Assembly (NCBI GenBank): GCA_011033025.1
Contig: WFMF01000180.1
Coordinates: 285,345-349,344 of the forward strand
Length of the DNA stretch: 64,000 nucleotides
Direction of reading: 5' to 3'
Source of the DNA: Beroe forskalii
Taxonomy: Eukaryota > Ctenophora > Nuda > Beroida > Beroidae
Part shown: piece by piece, positions 47,609 to 60,700 of the stretch
Layout of the letters: the number at the start of each line of letters is the position of its first letter
Position numbering within the stretch: the stretch's first letter is position 1
The notes under the pieces: generated by a model
What the model was told of the DNA's origin: nothing
What the model saw: only the letters and a program-made list of their open reading frames with translations
Databases searched by the model: none
Translations under genes and position numbers: made by a program

Positions 47609-50600
47609 CATTGATAGCAGCCAGAATGTAAGGAATTTGTGACATTGGCTTATTTATACATCATTTTTTCAAAAAGGTTATAATGCCAATCTTTTCACAT
47701 AAAAAGTTAGTTTGGACATCTGTGGTGAACAAAAACTTTTTTGAACATGATATTACCTTATTTGTGGCAACTGTGAGGTTAAATATGAGGCTGATTTGAG
47801 CAAAAATGCCTTATTTCACAGCTTTTGGCCATTTAATGCATCAAAGGAGTGTTTTAATCCTCCAAAAGTATTTTTTTCTTGATCTGGAGGTCAAAATCCA
47901 CCTTTTTAGGTCAAAATTTAGGAATTTGTGACCTTGCGTTGTCGATTTGAGGCTAACACAAAATCCAACTTTTGATAAAAACATGGGAAGGAAGACACTT
48001 ATCCTCACCTGAGATCTGCCAACAAATCCTAATGAGTAAAATTTTGATTTGAGGTGATCTTAGACAGTTTCAACTTCATTTGGTATCAAGAATATGTCTT
48101 TACTTGCTTTTGTTGCTGTTTTGAGGCTAAATTTTGTCGCGACATCTCAAAAACCTGGATTTTACTGTTTTTAGCCACTTCAAACATCAAAGAAGTGTTT
48201 GAGTCCTCCCAAAGTTATCAGTCTCAATCAAAAGGTCAAAATATACTTCCTTGGTCAAATTTGGGAGTTTTTGACCTTGCGTTGTCCATTTGAGGCTAAA
48301 AAATGGCCTGAATTTTTGATAAAATCCCCGGGAGGAAGTCACTTAACCTCTCCTGAGAGCCACCAATCCATCCCATTGTGAAAAATTTGGGTTTGAGGTG
48401 ATCCTAGACAGTTTCAGCTTCATTTTGCCATCAAGAATCTGTTTTCATTGGCTTTTGTTGCTGTCTTGAGGCTAAAACTGTGTCGCGACATCTGAAAACC
48501 TGGATTTTACAGTTTTTAGCCATTTTTAACCTCATGGAGGTGCTTCAGTCCTCTTAAAGAAATGTAATATTAATCAAGAGGTCAGAATATACTTCCTTGG
48601 TTCAAAGTTGGGAGTTTTTGACCTTGCGTTGTTCATTTGAGGCAAAAACAAGGCCAAATTTTAAGATGAAATTCCCGGGAGGACATCGCTTAACCCCTAA
48701 TCAATATCATTGAGAACGGAAGACCATATGGGGACGACCAAAAATGTCAAATTTAAGAAATTTTTGACACTAGAACTTTTTAACAGTTTCCGTTGAATAT
48801 ATGCAGAGATATCTAGAACTAAACATTGGGCACATAATCTAACTCTCGCGATGATTCTTGTCTTACTCTAAAGGCGTAATGCACATGGGAGAAATAGGCG
48901 GATAAATTGCTGTAATTATTATAATGCAATGTTGTAGGTCCTTGACGTTGAGCTACCTATTCGCGGGGTTTACATCATCATCGTATATATAAAGCGCCTG
49001 TACGTTTGTATATGTAAAGCAGTTAAAGTGATACTTTAATACTTTAATGGAGAACGCTGGCAATGGCCAATGAAAAGTCCGATCCACTCGAGAACACTGG
49101 CAATGGCCAATGGGCTGTCGGAACGAAAAACATAGGTTAACCTTAGATTCAATGATCCTGTAATTAGATTTTGGTCTTCTGTAATTTTAGTTCTATACTC
49201 ACACACTATTTTGCATATGGGGGGCAAGCGAGAAGTAAATCTCATTTTCGGGGAATCGGGGTTCGAAGAACATGATACTGTAGTACTGTAGTACTGTGTG
49301 TTGCAAATCATTCAAGAAAGAAAGGAATGCGATGATATTACCAAAGTTAACATGTACCTACCTAGTACCTACCTACATTATATACTTGATTGCATTTTGC
49401 ATCGCTGTATTATAACAACAACATTCAAGTATTCAAGCCGTCTCAAGCAGTCGTTTCGTTTTGCAATTTGTATGGAAATGTTTACGTTATCAATTTAGTC
49501 CACGTGCAATACGATAATTCAAATATGTTTAAGTCCGGAACTTCTATCAATTTTTTCCCTCCCCATTGGCCTATTTGTGAATACAAAAAGGCAAATGAGA
49601 GGGTTGGCAGAGATCGTGGTTTGGGAAGGTGAGAAATAGGATATGTGTATATCAGGTCCAGTTTTGCAATACAACTACTGTAATTTCTGGAAAGTGCCCG
49701 GATTGCTCCTTTATAATATCAGTCGCGAAAATGTCCCTCCCTCCCTCCGTCCCTCCGTCCCTCCGTCCCCATGTCACATAAATCTTCAAAATAACGAATT
49801 TCTTAATTCATGGAGCTGTCAGTTGTCAAAAGTATAAATCTTGTAGGTTGATCTGGCCCATCCGTGCCGCATGCTCGAACTCCAAAATTAAATTGTGAAA
49901 ATTTCTAAATTTGATTAGGCTGTTGAAGATTTAGTGTCTTAAAAAGTTAAAATCTTAGGTGTGAGTTGGGCGGTAGATTTGAGGAAAAGGCTTCGGTTTT
50001 GTTCTAGAATTAGTACCAAATGCATAACCTTTAGAGTTTCTGCTAGATTCGACTAAGTTTGAGAAATACTTTTCGCTGTGAAAGACAAATATTGCTTTTT
50101 GGAACAAGAGACAGCATTGAAACAGAAAACACAAGCACGAAATTTGAAAGTCAGATAATATAAAAAGTGATATCAACTTAGTATAAACATTCAAGAAAAT
50201 ACATAAGGGTGAATAGACGCTGACACAATTTGATGCGAAACGTAAACCAATTCAACAAAATGGCGCGAAATCTACAACGAACTGAGTGCAACAACGAACG
50301 CGCGCGCAAGAATTTTAGAAGAAATGGCACGTGCCAATTCGTGTTCTCGGTGGTCGCGCGCAGCACGTGCATCGGAACAGTATTTATACTCTTACTACGA
50401 CTGCGTTTTGTATTATGATGCTAAGGTTACATCAAGCATCGGGGGGAGGGAAATTAAGCGCCTGCATACGGCCTACGGGAACAACAACAATTGTGTCGGT
50501 GCAGGCGCAATTCTTGTTATAAGAGGAATAAGTATAGTGCCTGATTTCTGTATTATATTATAATGTGTATTAAGAACTGCGTCACTTAATTACTGCGTTT

Positions 50601-51730
50601 TTGATAAACTCAAACTAATTAATTGCGTAATAAATAATTAATAAATACGTACGGACTACGGCTGCAAAATTCAACGGAAATGATATAATGTTGTGATTTT
50701 CTAATCGAATTGGAACACCTACCGTATGGAATAATTTGAGCAAATAAAATGTTTAATTTCGTCAAAAATCGCACAGCATTTTTTGCCAATTTAGGGGATG
50801 CGATTGCTGAAAAAAAGGAGAACCAATTATTTTCTTGGGGACGACCAATCAATTACGATATTGATATGGGCGCTTAACCTCACCTGAGAGCCACAAATTC
50901 ATCCCATTGTGCAAAATTTTGGTTTGAGGTGATCCTTGACAGTTTCAGCTTCATCTTGGTAACAAAAATATGTTTTCATTGGCTTCTGTTGTGGTCTTGA
51001 GGCTAAATTTGAGTCGCGACATCCAAAAACCCAGTTTTCGGAAAACGGGCCTAAGATTAACCCCTGAGGGACAACATAAAGAGGTAGGACCAGTTTAATG
51101 CCACCAACTTGTAGCCACCATGGGTACTACAAGTTGGTAAGACAACTTCAGGTCAGGCCCTCTCCTCTGGGAATAATAGGTCCTCACGCTGCATACCGCC
51201 TCTTGACCAGACCACGGAAAAAGTAAAGCAGGTAGCCAGGATCTATCCATGTCAACTTGTAGCAGCCATGGGTACTACAGTTTGGTGTAGGATTGGTTTC
51301 TCTTCTGTGTTGGATATTGAGGTTAAGAAGGCCGGTCTACAAGGCATGTTATTACACCGCCTTCGATAACCTCAACCGGGCCCACGAAGGACTTGACCTT
51401 TTCCAGTAAAGACTCTTCTTATGTAAGAGGGTCTTCTCGAATTTTTGAGATAGGTCCCAAGGCTGTATCTCTTTTAGTTTTTGAGTTATGAGCTCTTTTG
51501 TGAGGGAAAATCGAGTCGCATGTCACAAATCGAAAGTTTACTTTTTAGGTGGTTTTAACCTCATAAAATCTCAACGCAAGGTCGGATTTTGATAATTTTT
51601 GTTGCAAATGATAGATATCAATGAGTTCTTTCATATAAGACTGTTTCCAACCATCTGGGATGCCTATTTCACTGCACAGAAGCCTTTAAGTGTCAAAAAT
51701 GGCCAACTTGCATTCTGGCTGCTATCGATG
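47609..51730. mobile_element. 4.1 kb TIR element nested in LINE copy A
   Basis: Terminal inverted repeats of about 24 bp start CATTGATAGCAGCCAGAATG and CATCGATAGCAGCCAGAATG. They are flanked by AATG on both sides, a likely 4-bp target duplication. The empty site is visible in LINE copy B (TTTTGCAATGTCTAAAATAG at about 55806). The interior has three to four diverged ~350-bp direct repeats (about 47930-48690 and 50870-51020) with GACCTTGCGTTGT, TTTGAGGCTAA and GTCGCGACATC. No transposase frame is visible, so it is presumably non-autonomous. Confidence 0.85.
49735..49770. repeat. CCCTCCGT microsatellite
   Basis: Repeated CCCTCCGT/CCCTCC units inside the nested element. Confidence 0.85.
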
Positions 51731-52590
51731 AATGTCTAAAATAGTCATATAGTTGTAGATATTATAAACTATGAGAATTTTCTTCTCGAAAAATACATTT
51801 TTTGTGTGACCTTTGATATGTTTGGAGACTTTCTGAATGCCAAAAAGGGTTCGAAGAGCCCTTTTTGAAGGACAAAAGTGGCTTTAGTATATCACCATCA
51901 CGCATTCCTCCCCAGACTGAAATACCATAAGAAAGTTGCGAGTTAACAAATGCATTGTAAACACCATTTTTCATACTTTTAGGAATAACTTTTCGCATAT
52001 TGTAAAGTTGAGAAATACTAGTTCTGACTTTATTACAAACAAACTTAACGTGGTTTTTCCAAGACAAGCGTTCGTGAATTTTAACTCCAGAAATTTGATC
52101 GTGCTAACTCACTTGTTCGAGACTGTGTTTACCAAATTTAATAGTAATATTATGACCTAGGTTCGTCTTCTGTCTGGGCGGCTTAAAATGCATAAATTTT
52201 GATTTTCCAATATTGATATAAATAGTTTGCTTCAAGGTAAAGTTTTAATTTGCTAAGTATTAAATTAATTTTGTTGATCATGGTCACTCAGTGATTTGCC
52301 AGTAACAAATAAGCGGTATCATCAGCAAAATATAAAAGATGCAGAGTCGATACAGCTAGTAGAACAGTGACTTGAGCAGCAGCTACATTGGCTAAATACT
52401 AAATCCATTAATGTAGATGAGGAAGAGTAATGGACCGAGCACTGACCCTTGGGGAACACCTGCTGTTATGGAGAGTAATTTTGATTTAAAGTTACCAGAG
52501 ATTACTAGTTGGTTTCTATTACTTAAGTAAGACTGAAGTAGATTATGCGCTTTACCTCTTATACCATAATGTTCAACTATCGTACTATCT

Positions 52591-54484
52591 CAATAGTAGA
52601 CGTCTACTGACATGATCCTTGGTAGTCGGTACCTTTTCAGTAGTTACGCTTCATAAACTCGCATTTAATAAATCCTGTGACATACCCATTCAAATATATC
52701 AAAATATCCCGGCGAAGGATGAAATAGTTGCGTTGTAAAGAACCTCTAAAATTTCCTCTAAAATTTCAGTGTCTTCTTCCTCAACATTTGAGGAACATTT
52801 ACTATTCCTAATTCAGTAATTCCTGCATAGAGCTCGGCTGAGTCACGAGCTAACCACTAACACCTTCTTCAGTTGAATCTTGCGTTGGTGATTAAAATGG
52901 CACTTACGGCACGACACGACATCTATCTGCACGTCATAATGCATTGGCGATTTGTCATTGTCACACTTACTCGATAGTTTCCGCATATGGCAAAGGTCGC
53001 AAATTTGGCTCCTGCTTGACAGTCATGGCAGTTCTATTTAGCTTTTATTATCTGTCAAAGCCATAAAGATGACGCCATTTCTCGAGTATCTCACGTTTCT
53101 TTGCAGTCTCTAAATTTTCTTACTTTTTTCAACCTCAGCGATGAAGTTACACCATGGTTGAACGTGAGGTGGATACTCTATATTTGGAGTTCTTACCTCT
53201 AACGTGCCTGTTACTTGAGGTGACCTCAGAGACGTGTCTCTAGTAGTGTTACAGTATTTTACGGTTGATAAGGAGGGCAATGTTCTCATTATATGCAGCA
53301 CTTCCTAGCATATTTCTCACCTCCCTAACAAATCTTGAGGGAGGGTTGCCCGTAAAGCACTTACTTTCCCCCAGGTCGATTCTGAGTTACGGGAAAATTT
53401 TTTACCTGAATTGTTTTTAAAATTACCCCATCTTCTTCAATTCACCCAAATTTTTAAAACCCTTTTTCAGGGGGGGTTTAAAATTTTTTTTCCCCAACCA
53501 AGGGTTTGTTCGCAAATTTCCCCACTTTAATCCACCTTAAATCATTGTCGCTCAATGTTTTTCAAATATAACAATTGTGAGGTGGTTTTCAATAAGTGGG
53601 GGGGGGAGCCCCTTTTCCCATTTTAAAATTTCAATGACAAAAGAAGAATTGTTTTAAATCCCGTTTTAAATTTGAAATTTTAAAGAATTTTACATTAAAA
53701 ATTTAAAGGGTTTTATTGCTACAAATCCCTTTGTTGAATCGTTTCCCAAAAATTTTTGTTTTTCGTTTGTCCAAAAGCCATCTTTTAATTAAATCTATGG
53801 TTTGAAAGAACAAGACCTAGATGTCAATTTTTTTTACTGGGTTTTTGAAAAACCTTAACAAAACATCATTTTAAGATGTTTGGAAACATTTCGAAATTTT
53901 ATTTATTAAAACCAATTTATGAGGGGCAAAATATCAAACTATCCCCTCTTTTTTTGATTAAATTTATTACCCTGAAAAACCCCTTTTTCCTATTTCCCAT
54001 ATCCTGGGGTCTTTCCGATGGTCATCCCGGGGTTTTTATGGGCTCCTTCGGGTCTTTTATCTTTTTATCGTCAGCATTTTGGTTAAACTCTGAAGTTTAT
54101 AAATTTTATCACCCATGTAATTTAGGGTTTTCAATTGTTTTTTCTATCGTAGGTTGTTTTTTTTTCCCCAATTTCCAAATTCTTGGCCCCGTAAACTTAA
54201 AAGCCCAAAACAAAAATTTTTTGGGTTTAAATCTGTTAAAAATCGGAAAAAAGAAAAGGGTTTTATATTCATATCCCCTATTTGATTTTTGAAAAAACAA
54301 TTTCCCTTATAATCACTTTTTCCCTTTAAAACGGTTTTTTCCAAAAAACCCTTGGGCCCCAGGGGGGATTCCTTTCCCCAGCATTTTAAAAGGGAAAATT
54401 AACTTGGAAAAATTATTAGGCGCTACTACCTATTTAATAATTTTAACATCATGATGTATCACATGAAAACTTAATTCTCTACAG
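52591..54484. other. Intergenic or SLF1 5' intron, partly poor sequence
   Basis: No exon supported. From about 53380 to 54420 homopolymers are inflated and a 138-codon frame (53876-54292) is Phe/Leu-rich low complexity, so it is rejected as a gene. The missing short first exon of SLF1 may be here. Confidence 0.45.
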
Positions 54485-54736
54485 TGGCAAATTGGAAACA
54501 AAGGAAAGGATAAAGATAATGATTAAACAACTTGGAGGAGAATATATCGACAGCCCAAACTTTGTTGAAAAATGTACACATATTGTGCTCGGTAAACCAA
54601 ACACTGGTGAAAAATATATGGGTGGGCTGATCACAGGAAAATGGCTTTTGAAAACTGAATATGTTGAGGAAAGTTATGCAGAAGGTTACTGGTTAGAAGA
54701 GGATAGTTATGAATGGACAAAAGATGCCATTGAAAA
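54485..54736 (+). CDS. SLF1: SLF1 exon: BRCT 1
   Basis: Phase 2 in, phase 2 out (gtaagt). It contains most of a BRCT fold: GG in IMIKQLGGEYI, CTHIVLG, TGKWLLKTEYV with the invariant Trp, then GYWLEEDSYEW. It lacks only the first strand, expected from a short upstream exon. Confidence 0.85.
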
Positions 54737-57700
54737 GTAAGTTAATCCTTCTTAAACATAGATCACAATACTTAAGTACTTATAATTATTTACTCTTCAG
54801 CACTTCCACTTCATGTATAATATGCGTGACTCACCTCACATTCATTGTTCAGAGTAACATCCAATACGGATCCTGAACTGGCTAAGTTGGCCAGCTCAGC
54901 ACGGAGGTGCAGATTGCGTTACAGTGCTGAGGGTCCCTTCCATGACATGACAGCCAGCATACTCAGTGACCACCCCAGACGCCTTGAGTGCTATGAGAGG
55001 TGAGTATGGCATGTCAGTAGCTTGCATGGTGGTTCTAATGATGGTTTTAATAGTCGTGTGTAATGAACAATTTTTTTAAACAATTTGTAATTTGCTTTAT
55101 TCTACATACATCATTTCAATCACAAACACACACACACGCTCAAACCCTGTTGGATCATCAATTGATTTAAGAAAAGTGTGAACATTGGGTTAGAGTTAGG
55201 GTTAAGTACTTTGTATATAAAATTTTGTGGCATGCCAGGGACGCATGCAAAAAAGAGCTTATAAGAAATAGAGGTCGTCGCCAGAAGCTTCTGCCACAAG
55301 GGTAAAGGAAGGGTAGAATCAGTTTATCAGTATTCTTATTCTGTTGTGCTGCAGAAAAGGGCATTTTGTGCATATGATCCGGGAAAAATTGAACTATGCC
55401 ATTTAGTGTAGTAGCGTTGATGTCCACTGATACAGCTTAAGTCTGAACTCGAGTGCTCACTGTTTGCTTTTTAACTGTGTGATATAGCTTTCTATCAACC
55501 AATTATAGGATTGCCAATTTTCATCGCTTTCATCAGTTCCATATTTTTGCATATCTAGCAGAAATTTCTTTAATCTAGATCGAATGCAAGAAATTCTCAA
55601 CTTAGGAGCATCTTTGGTTTTAAACAAGGAATTCGATGAGGCAATTAAATTCCATAATTTTGGTCCTTGATATGAAAACGTATTTTGGTAGCGGTTAAGT
55701 TTGTAGCTGGGCAAGCTTATTCTATAATTTCTAATGAATTCCATCTTGCTAATGGAAATATTAAGGAATTCACATAAAAAGGTCGGATTGTTAAGCGTAA
55801 GTAGTTTTGCAATGTCTAAAATAGTCATATAGTTGTAGATATTATAAACTATGAGAATTTTCTTCTCGAAAAATACATTTTTTGTGTGACCTTTGATATG
55901 TTTGGAGACTTTCTGAATGCCAAAAAGGGTTCGAAGAGCCCTTTTTTGAAGGACAAAAAGTGGCTTTAGTATATCACCATCACGCATTCCTCCCCAGACT
56001 GAAATACCATAAGAAAGTTGCGAGTTAACTAATGCATTGTAAACACCATTTTTCATACTTTTAGGAATAACTTTTCGCATATTGTAAAGTTGAGAAATAC
56101 TAGTTCTGACTTTATTACAAACAAACTTAACGTGGTCTTTCCAAGACAAGCGTTCGTGAATTTTAACTCCCAGAAATTTGATCGTGCTCACTTGTTCGAG
56201 ACTGTGTTTACCAAATTTAATAGTAATATTATGACCTAGGTTCATCTTCTGTCTGGGCGGCTTAAAATGCATAAATTTTGATTTTCCTATATTGATATAA
56301 AATAGTTTGCTTCAAGGTAAAGTTTTAATTTACAAGTATTAAATTAATTTTGTTGATCGTATCACTCAGTGATTTGCCAGTAACAAATAAGTTAGTATCA
56401 TCAGCAAATAGTATAAAAGATGCAGAGTCGATACAGCTAGTAGAACAGTGACTTGAGTTACAGCTACATTGGCTAAATACTAAATCATTAATGTAGATGA
56501 GGAAGAGTAATGGACCGAGCACTGACCCTTGGGTGTTATGTATTATCCCATTTCACAACTGTAAGTTACTCAAATCCTGATTGTTTTTTCAGGTTATTTA
56601 AAGCTGGTGGTGGAAGAGTGATAAACATTCAGGACTACCGCAAGCGACACAAAGAGTTGAGCTTCATCCTCGTTGATAACCCCGACCAGACTCACATCCC
56701 TCTAAAGAACCCGTCAGTGCCCCTGCTGAGAATCAGCTACATCCACAACATCGTCCTCGAGGTAAGAATTTACTGCTCATGTTTGTATGTATTCTAAATA
56801 CTTCCTTCAATTCTCTTGCAAAGGTGGCTGGTGATGTATCCATCTCCACACCTGGTTAGAGGTTTGGGTAAGCAGTACTAACTACGTTGCTAGTTGGTTG
56901 TGTGGTGATAAAGATCGCAAGATGTCGCGATGTGGTGATGGGGTCACTACTCACTATGATAAGGTAACTATGATAAGGAAACTGTACGAATCTCTCCCAG
57001 GAGACTAAGCCAGACATGTCTGGATACAAAGTGAAGAGGGAAGAAGCACAGAACCTGCTGCCTACTGTCCCCTGGTCCTGCACTTTCAGCAGTGTCAGGA
57101 AGGAGATCAACCTAACCAGCGTGAGTACACGAGAACTATGTATGCTTTTCAATCAGGGACCTTTAAAAACCATTGACCTTTCAAAACACGGACTTTTGAA
57201 ACCATGGACCAGGGACCTTCCAAAGCAAGACCTTTCAAACCATGTACCTTAACCTGGATTATTTCACCTGCTTAAAATTATTAACTGCTGATACATTTCG
57301 ACTTAGCAGCGTAGCATGCATATAACTTCAATTCACGTGACATAAGACCACGTTACATATTACATGTGACCTGTAACCCCGTGCCCCCTGCAGAAGAAGT
57401 GTCCGCGTAAGGTGGTGGATTACATTGACGGGGTGATGTGCTCGGAGTCGTGGGGTGCCATTCTCCTGCCTCTCACTAACAACCAGGCTCCTCCTCCCCA
57501 CATGCTCAGAGCTGTGATTAACAACTCCTTCCTACCAGCCACACAATGTGAGTTGGCTTGCTTATTTCAATAATCCTGTGTTTTGGGGGCACTACGGGGC
57601 TTTAGTAAGCCTTCCGTCAATTAAACTATCTATCTATCTATCTTCAATAAGAGGCGTATACATTGCAACATCATTACCAGAAGTTACAGAGCTAACCCTG

Positions 57701-60700
57701 TACAGAGCCCTACGGTTTCAGTTCTTTGCTTAACAACTGTACAGCAAGGACGTCCACCGCATTATACATCTCAATTCTCACATAGCAATTAGAAGATTAT
57801 TCGTAATATTTGATATTACAATTGTATTTCCCGACCTTATCGAACCGCCCTAATAAGCTCCAGCATTTTCTCCACTATATCCCTTCTAACCCCCTGCGTG
57901 TTTCAGTTGGTCCACTTCGCCAAGTCCTCTCCGACCTGTATATCCTTTCCTGGTTCATCCCTCCCAGCCATGTCAACAGGGATTATTATGTGAACCTACT
58001 GGAGGTGGTGGACAAGAAGGAAGACGTGCCTCACAACGCAGACAAGTTCATTGCTCTTTTGGAGTAAGTAAGAGGGGGTGTGACGGCCGAGGGGTGGGAC
58101 GGCCGAGGAGTGGGAAAGAGGAGTGGAAGGGGCCGGGGGACTGGAGGAATGGGAACTGGGGGAGCATCTCGGGGAATGGAGGGATTAACTGGGGGAAAGG
58201 GGGGGTGACCAGTTGGTGGCATAGTGATGGAGCAGGCAAGGGGAAGTAGAATTGTCGCTATTTGCAGTGTTTCTCCCAACCTTAGCTTCCCCTCTATAGC
58301 TCTAACCCTCATCCCCCCTCAGGTTAGAGCAATAGAGTCCACCACTCCCTCCCCTCAGGGACGCAGTTAAGAAGTCTGAGTCCCGTCTACTCCCGCAGTC
58401 CCCGCGCTACCTCACATTCTGGTTGGAGCTGCTGGAGAAGGACTTCTGGAACTGGGAGAGACGACCTAACAACATGAAGCCGCTCTGTGAGCGCATCATG
58501 AACTCCTGGCATTACATTAAACATGTGCTCAGAGTCTTTCTCAAGGCTTACATGACAGTCATGACTAGTAGCCATGCTACGGTGGGTATCTAGGGCACAA
58601 GAACTCCAGGGAACCTTTGCCTGTATGATGCTTATAATGTTTCTTAAAGTGACTTTGGGATCCAAAGTCAGCTTTTGACATGCCAAAAGGAAATGGAAGG
58701 CTAATTATTGTTCATTCATCACCAGGGTAGAGTCTAACACTTGTGTAACCTCAGGACCGGCTGCGGATGGCTCTCAACTCCCAACTGATTGTGTACTTTA
58801 CTTCTAACGAGATAAAGCGGAAAGCTACTAAGAAAGAGGAACCGTATAAAGCCGGCACTATCATTGACAGGATAGGGGAGTCTGTGAGTAGGGTTGTCAT
58901 GGCAACCCTGAAACTCAACGATGTGCGCAGACTGCACGTGCTCATCCACATGCTCAGTTTCTCCTGCACCCTCGTCATTGTAGTGTTTAACAAGGTAAGG
59001 ATTAAGGAGTAGTTACCATGGTAATACAGCCTGTTACCATGGTAATACAGCCTGTTACCATGGTAACAGGCTGTTACCATGGTAACATGCTGTGTGCTCA
59101 TCCACATGCTCAGTTTCTCCTGCACCCTCGTCATTGTAGTGTTTAACAAGGTACGGATTAAGGAGTAGGTAGTTACCCAGGTATCAAAATATTGTGGTAA
59201 ACTTATCTAGGGTTGTTCTATCTATCAGACATGGTGTGTATGTTCTAACCAATAAACTTCTCAGAATGTATGACTATGATGAATGATATATTCATTGAAA
59301 TATCACAAGAACACGGCGTTTTAATTGTTACAATTGAAGATGTTCGTAACCACTCTACTCGTCCTATTTCTGATTAAATTCTATCTATCAGGATCTTATC
59401 TTTGCCAGACGATGCGATTCGATCTAAAATATGCTATCTCTTGAAAATACAGATTAGATCTATCACAGTTCCATCTACTACAGGTGTTGGTAAGTCTAAA
59501 CCAGTCCCAAGTTCCTGAGTACTTCAAAGTCCTGTCCAACAGACCGCCCTCTTGGGAGAAATTCTACAACTTTTACGTGAGCTTCATTGTTTTTTCCCTA
59601 CCCGGTTTTGCAGACTTCAAAATACCATTAGATAATTTCGTATTAGTGTCGTAAGTTTGTTTCCACATTACACGATTAAGATGTTCTAAGTAACTCAAAC
59701 CCTTCTCCTAAGTGTTACATAAGATACGATGCCCCCTAACTCAACCCCCTTTCTTCCCAGTGTTACGTTAGATACCCCCTAACTTTAACCCCCTCCCCAG
59801 TGCTACGTAAGATACGTTATACCCCTCCCGAGCTTGTTTTAGCGACCGTGTAAGTTTGGTTATACGGTCTCCACTGAATAGCAGTGCAAAAAGCTAAAAA
59901 TTAAATTTGATTTTATAAAGGAGCACTCAAAAATCTACAAAAATGTTGAATCCGGACGAGGGTCGTCAGACCCGAGTGGGAAGAAATACTGTTGTTTGGT
60001 CAGAGAATAGTAGGTCCCAGCTGTTTCCGGTCGGGGTATAATCCGGTTCCATGATCTCAGCTGTGACCGTATACCTTCGATAATGAACTCGGCACGCCTC
60101 GTCCATTATCCAACTTACAAAGTCTCGGCTGTCGCCTCGACCATGTAAGTTGCGGTATACGGTCACCACTTCGACATGTAACCGCTTATTCCCCCTCTTA
60201 CTAACTCTAACCCCCTTTCTTCCCAGTGTTACGTTAGATACGATACCCCCTAACTCTAACCCCTCCCCAGTGTTACGTTAGATAGTTAGATACCACTAAC
60301 TCTAACCCCCACTCCCCATTGTTACGTTTGATACGATGCCCCCTAACTCTAACCCCCACTCCCCAGTGTTACGTTAGATACCCCTAACTCTAACCCCCCA
60401 CTCCCCATTGTAACGTTTGATACGATGCCCCCTAACTCTAACCCCCACTCCCCAGTGTTACGTTAGATACCCCTAACTCTAACCCCCTCCCCAGTGTTAC
60501 GTTAGATACGATGCCCCCTAACTCTAACCCCCCTCTTCCCAGTGTTACGTAAGATACGATGCCCCTGACGCCCCCACCCCCACCTTTTCATCAGAAGTTT
60601 ACCTCGTGCTCCTGTCGGCCATGTTCCGTGCTCTCCTCTCAGAACTCTCAAAACCTCCCTCCGAACTGAACCCCCTTGAGAAAACCCTGGATCTCCAGAG

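Larger units (their letters stand above)
46850..52590 (-). mobile_element. LINE copy A (RT domain), split by a 4.1 kb insertion
   Basis: On the minus strand, 51735-52590 reads YGIRGKAHNLLQSYLSNRNQ and GVPQGSVLGPLLFLIYINDL, core reverse-transcriptase motifs, but with frame breaks. The C-terminal domain continues at 46850-47608 (KMEFIRNYRISLPSYKLNRY). It is a non-LTR retrotransposon of the Jockey/CR1 superfamily type, judged from the GVPQGSVLGPLLF and LSYGISVWGG motifs. The 5' end is truncated near 52590; the endonuclease is absent. Nearly identical sequence at 55070-56534 shows the uninterrupted structure. Confidence 0.85.

Noticed and set aside
53876-54292. 138-codon open frame with a Phe/Leu-rich product
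   Set aside because: It lies in homopolymer-inflated sequence with frames open on both strands; no domain or signal pattern beyond low complexity.
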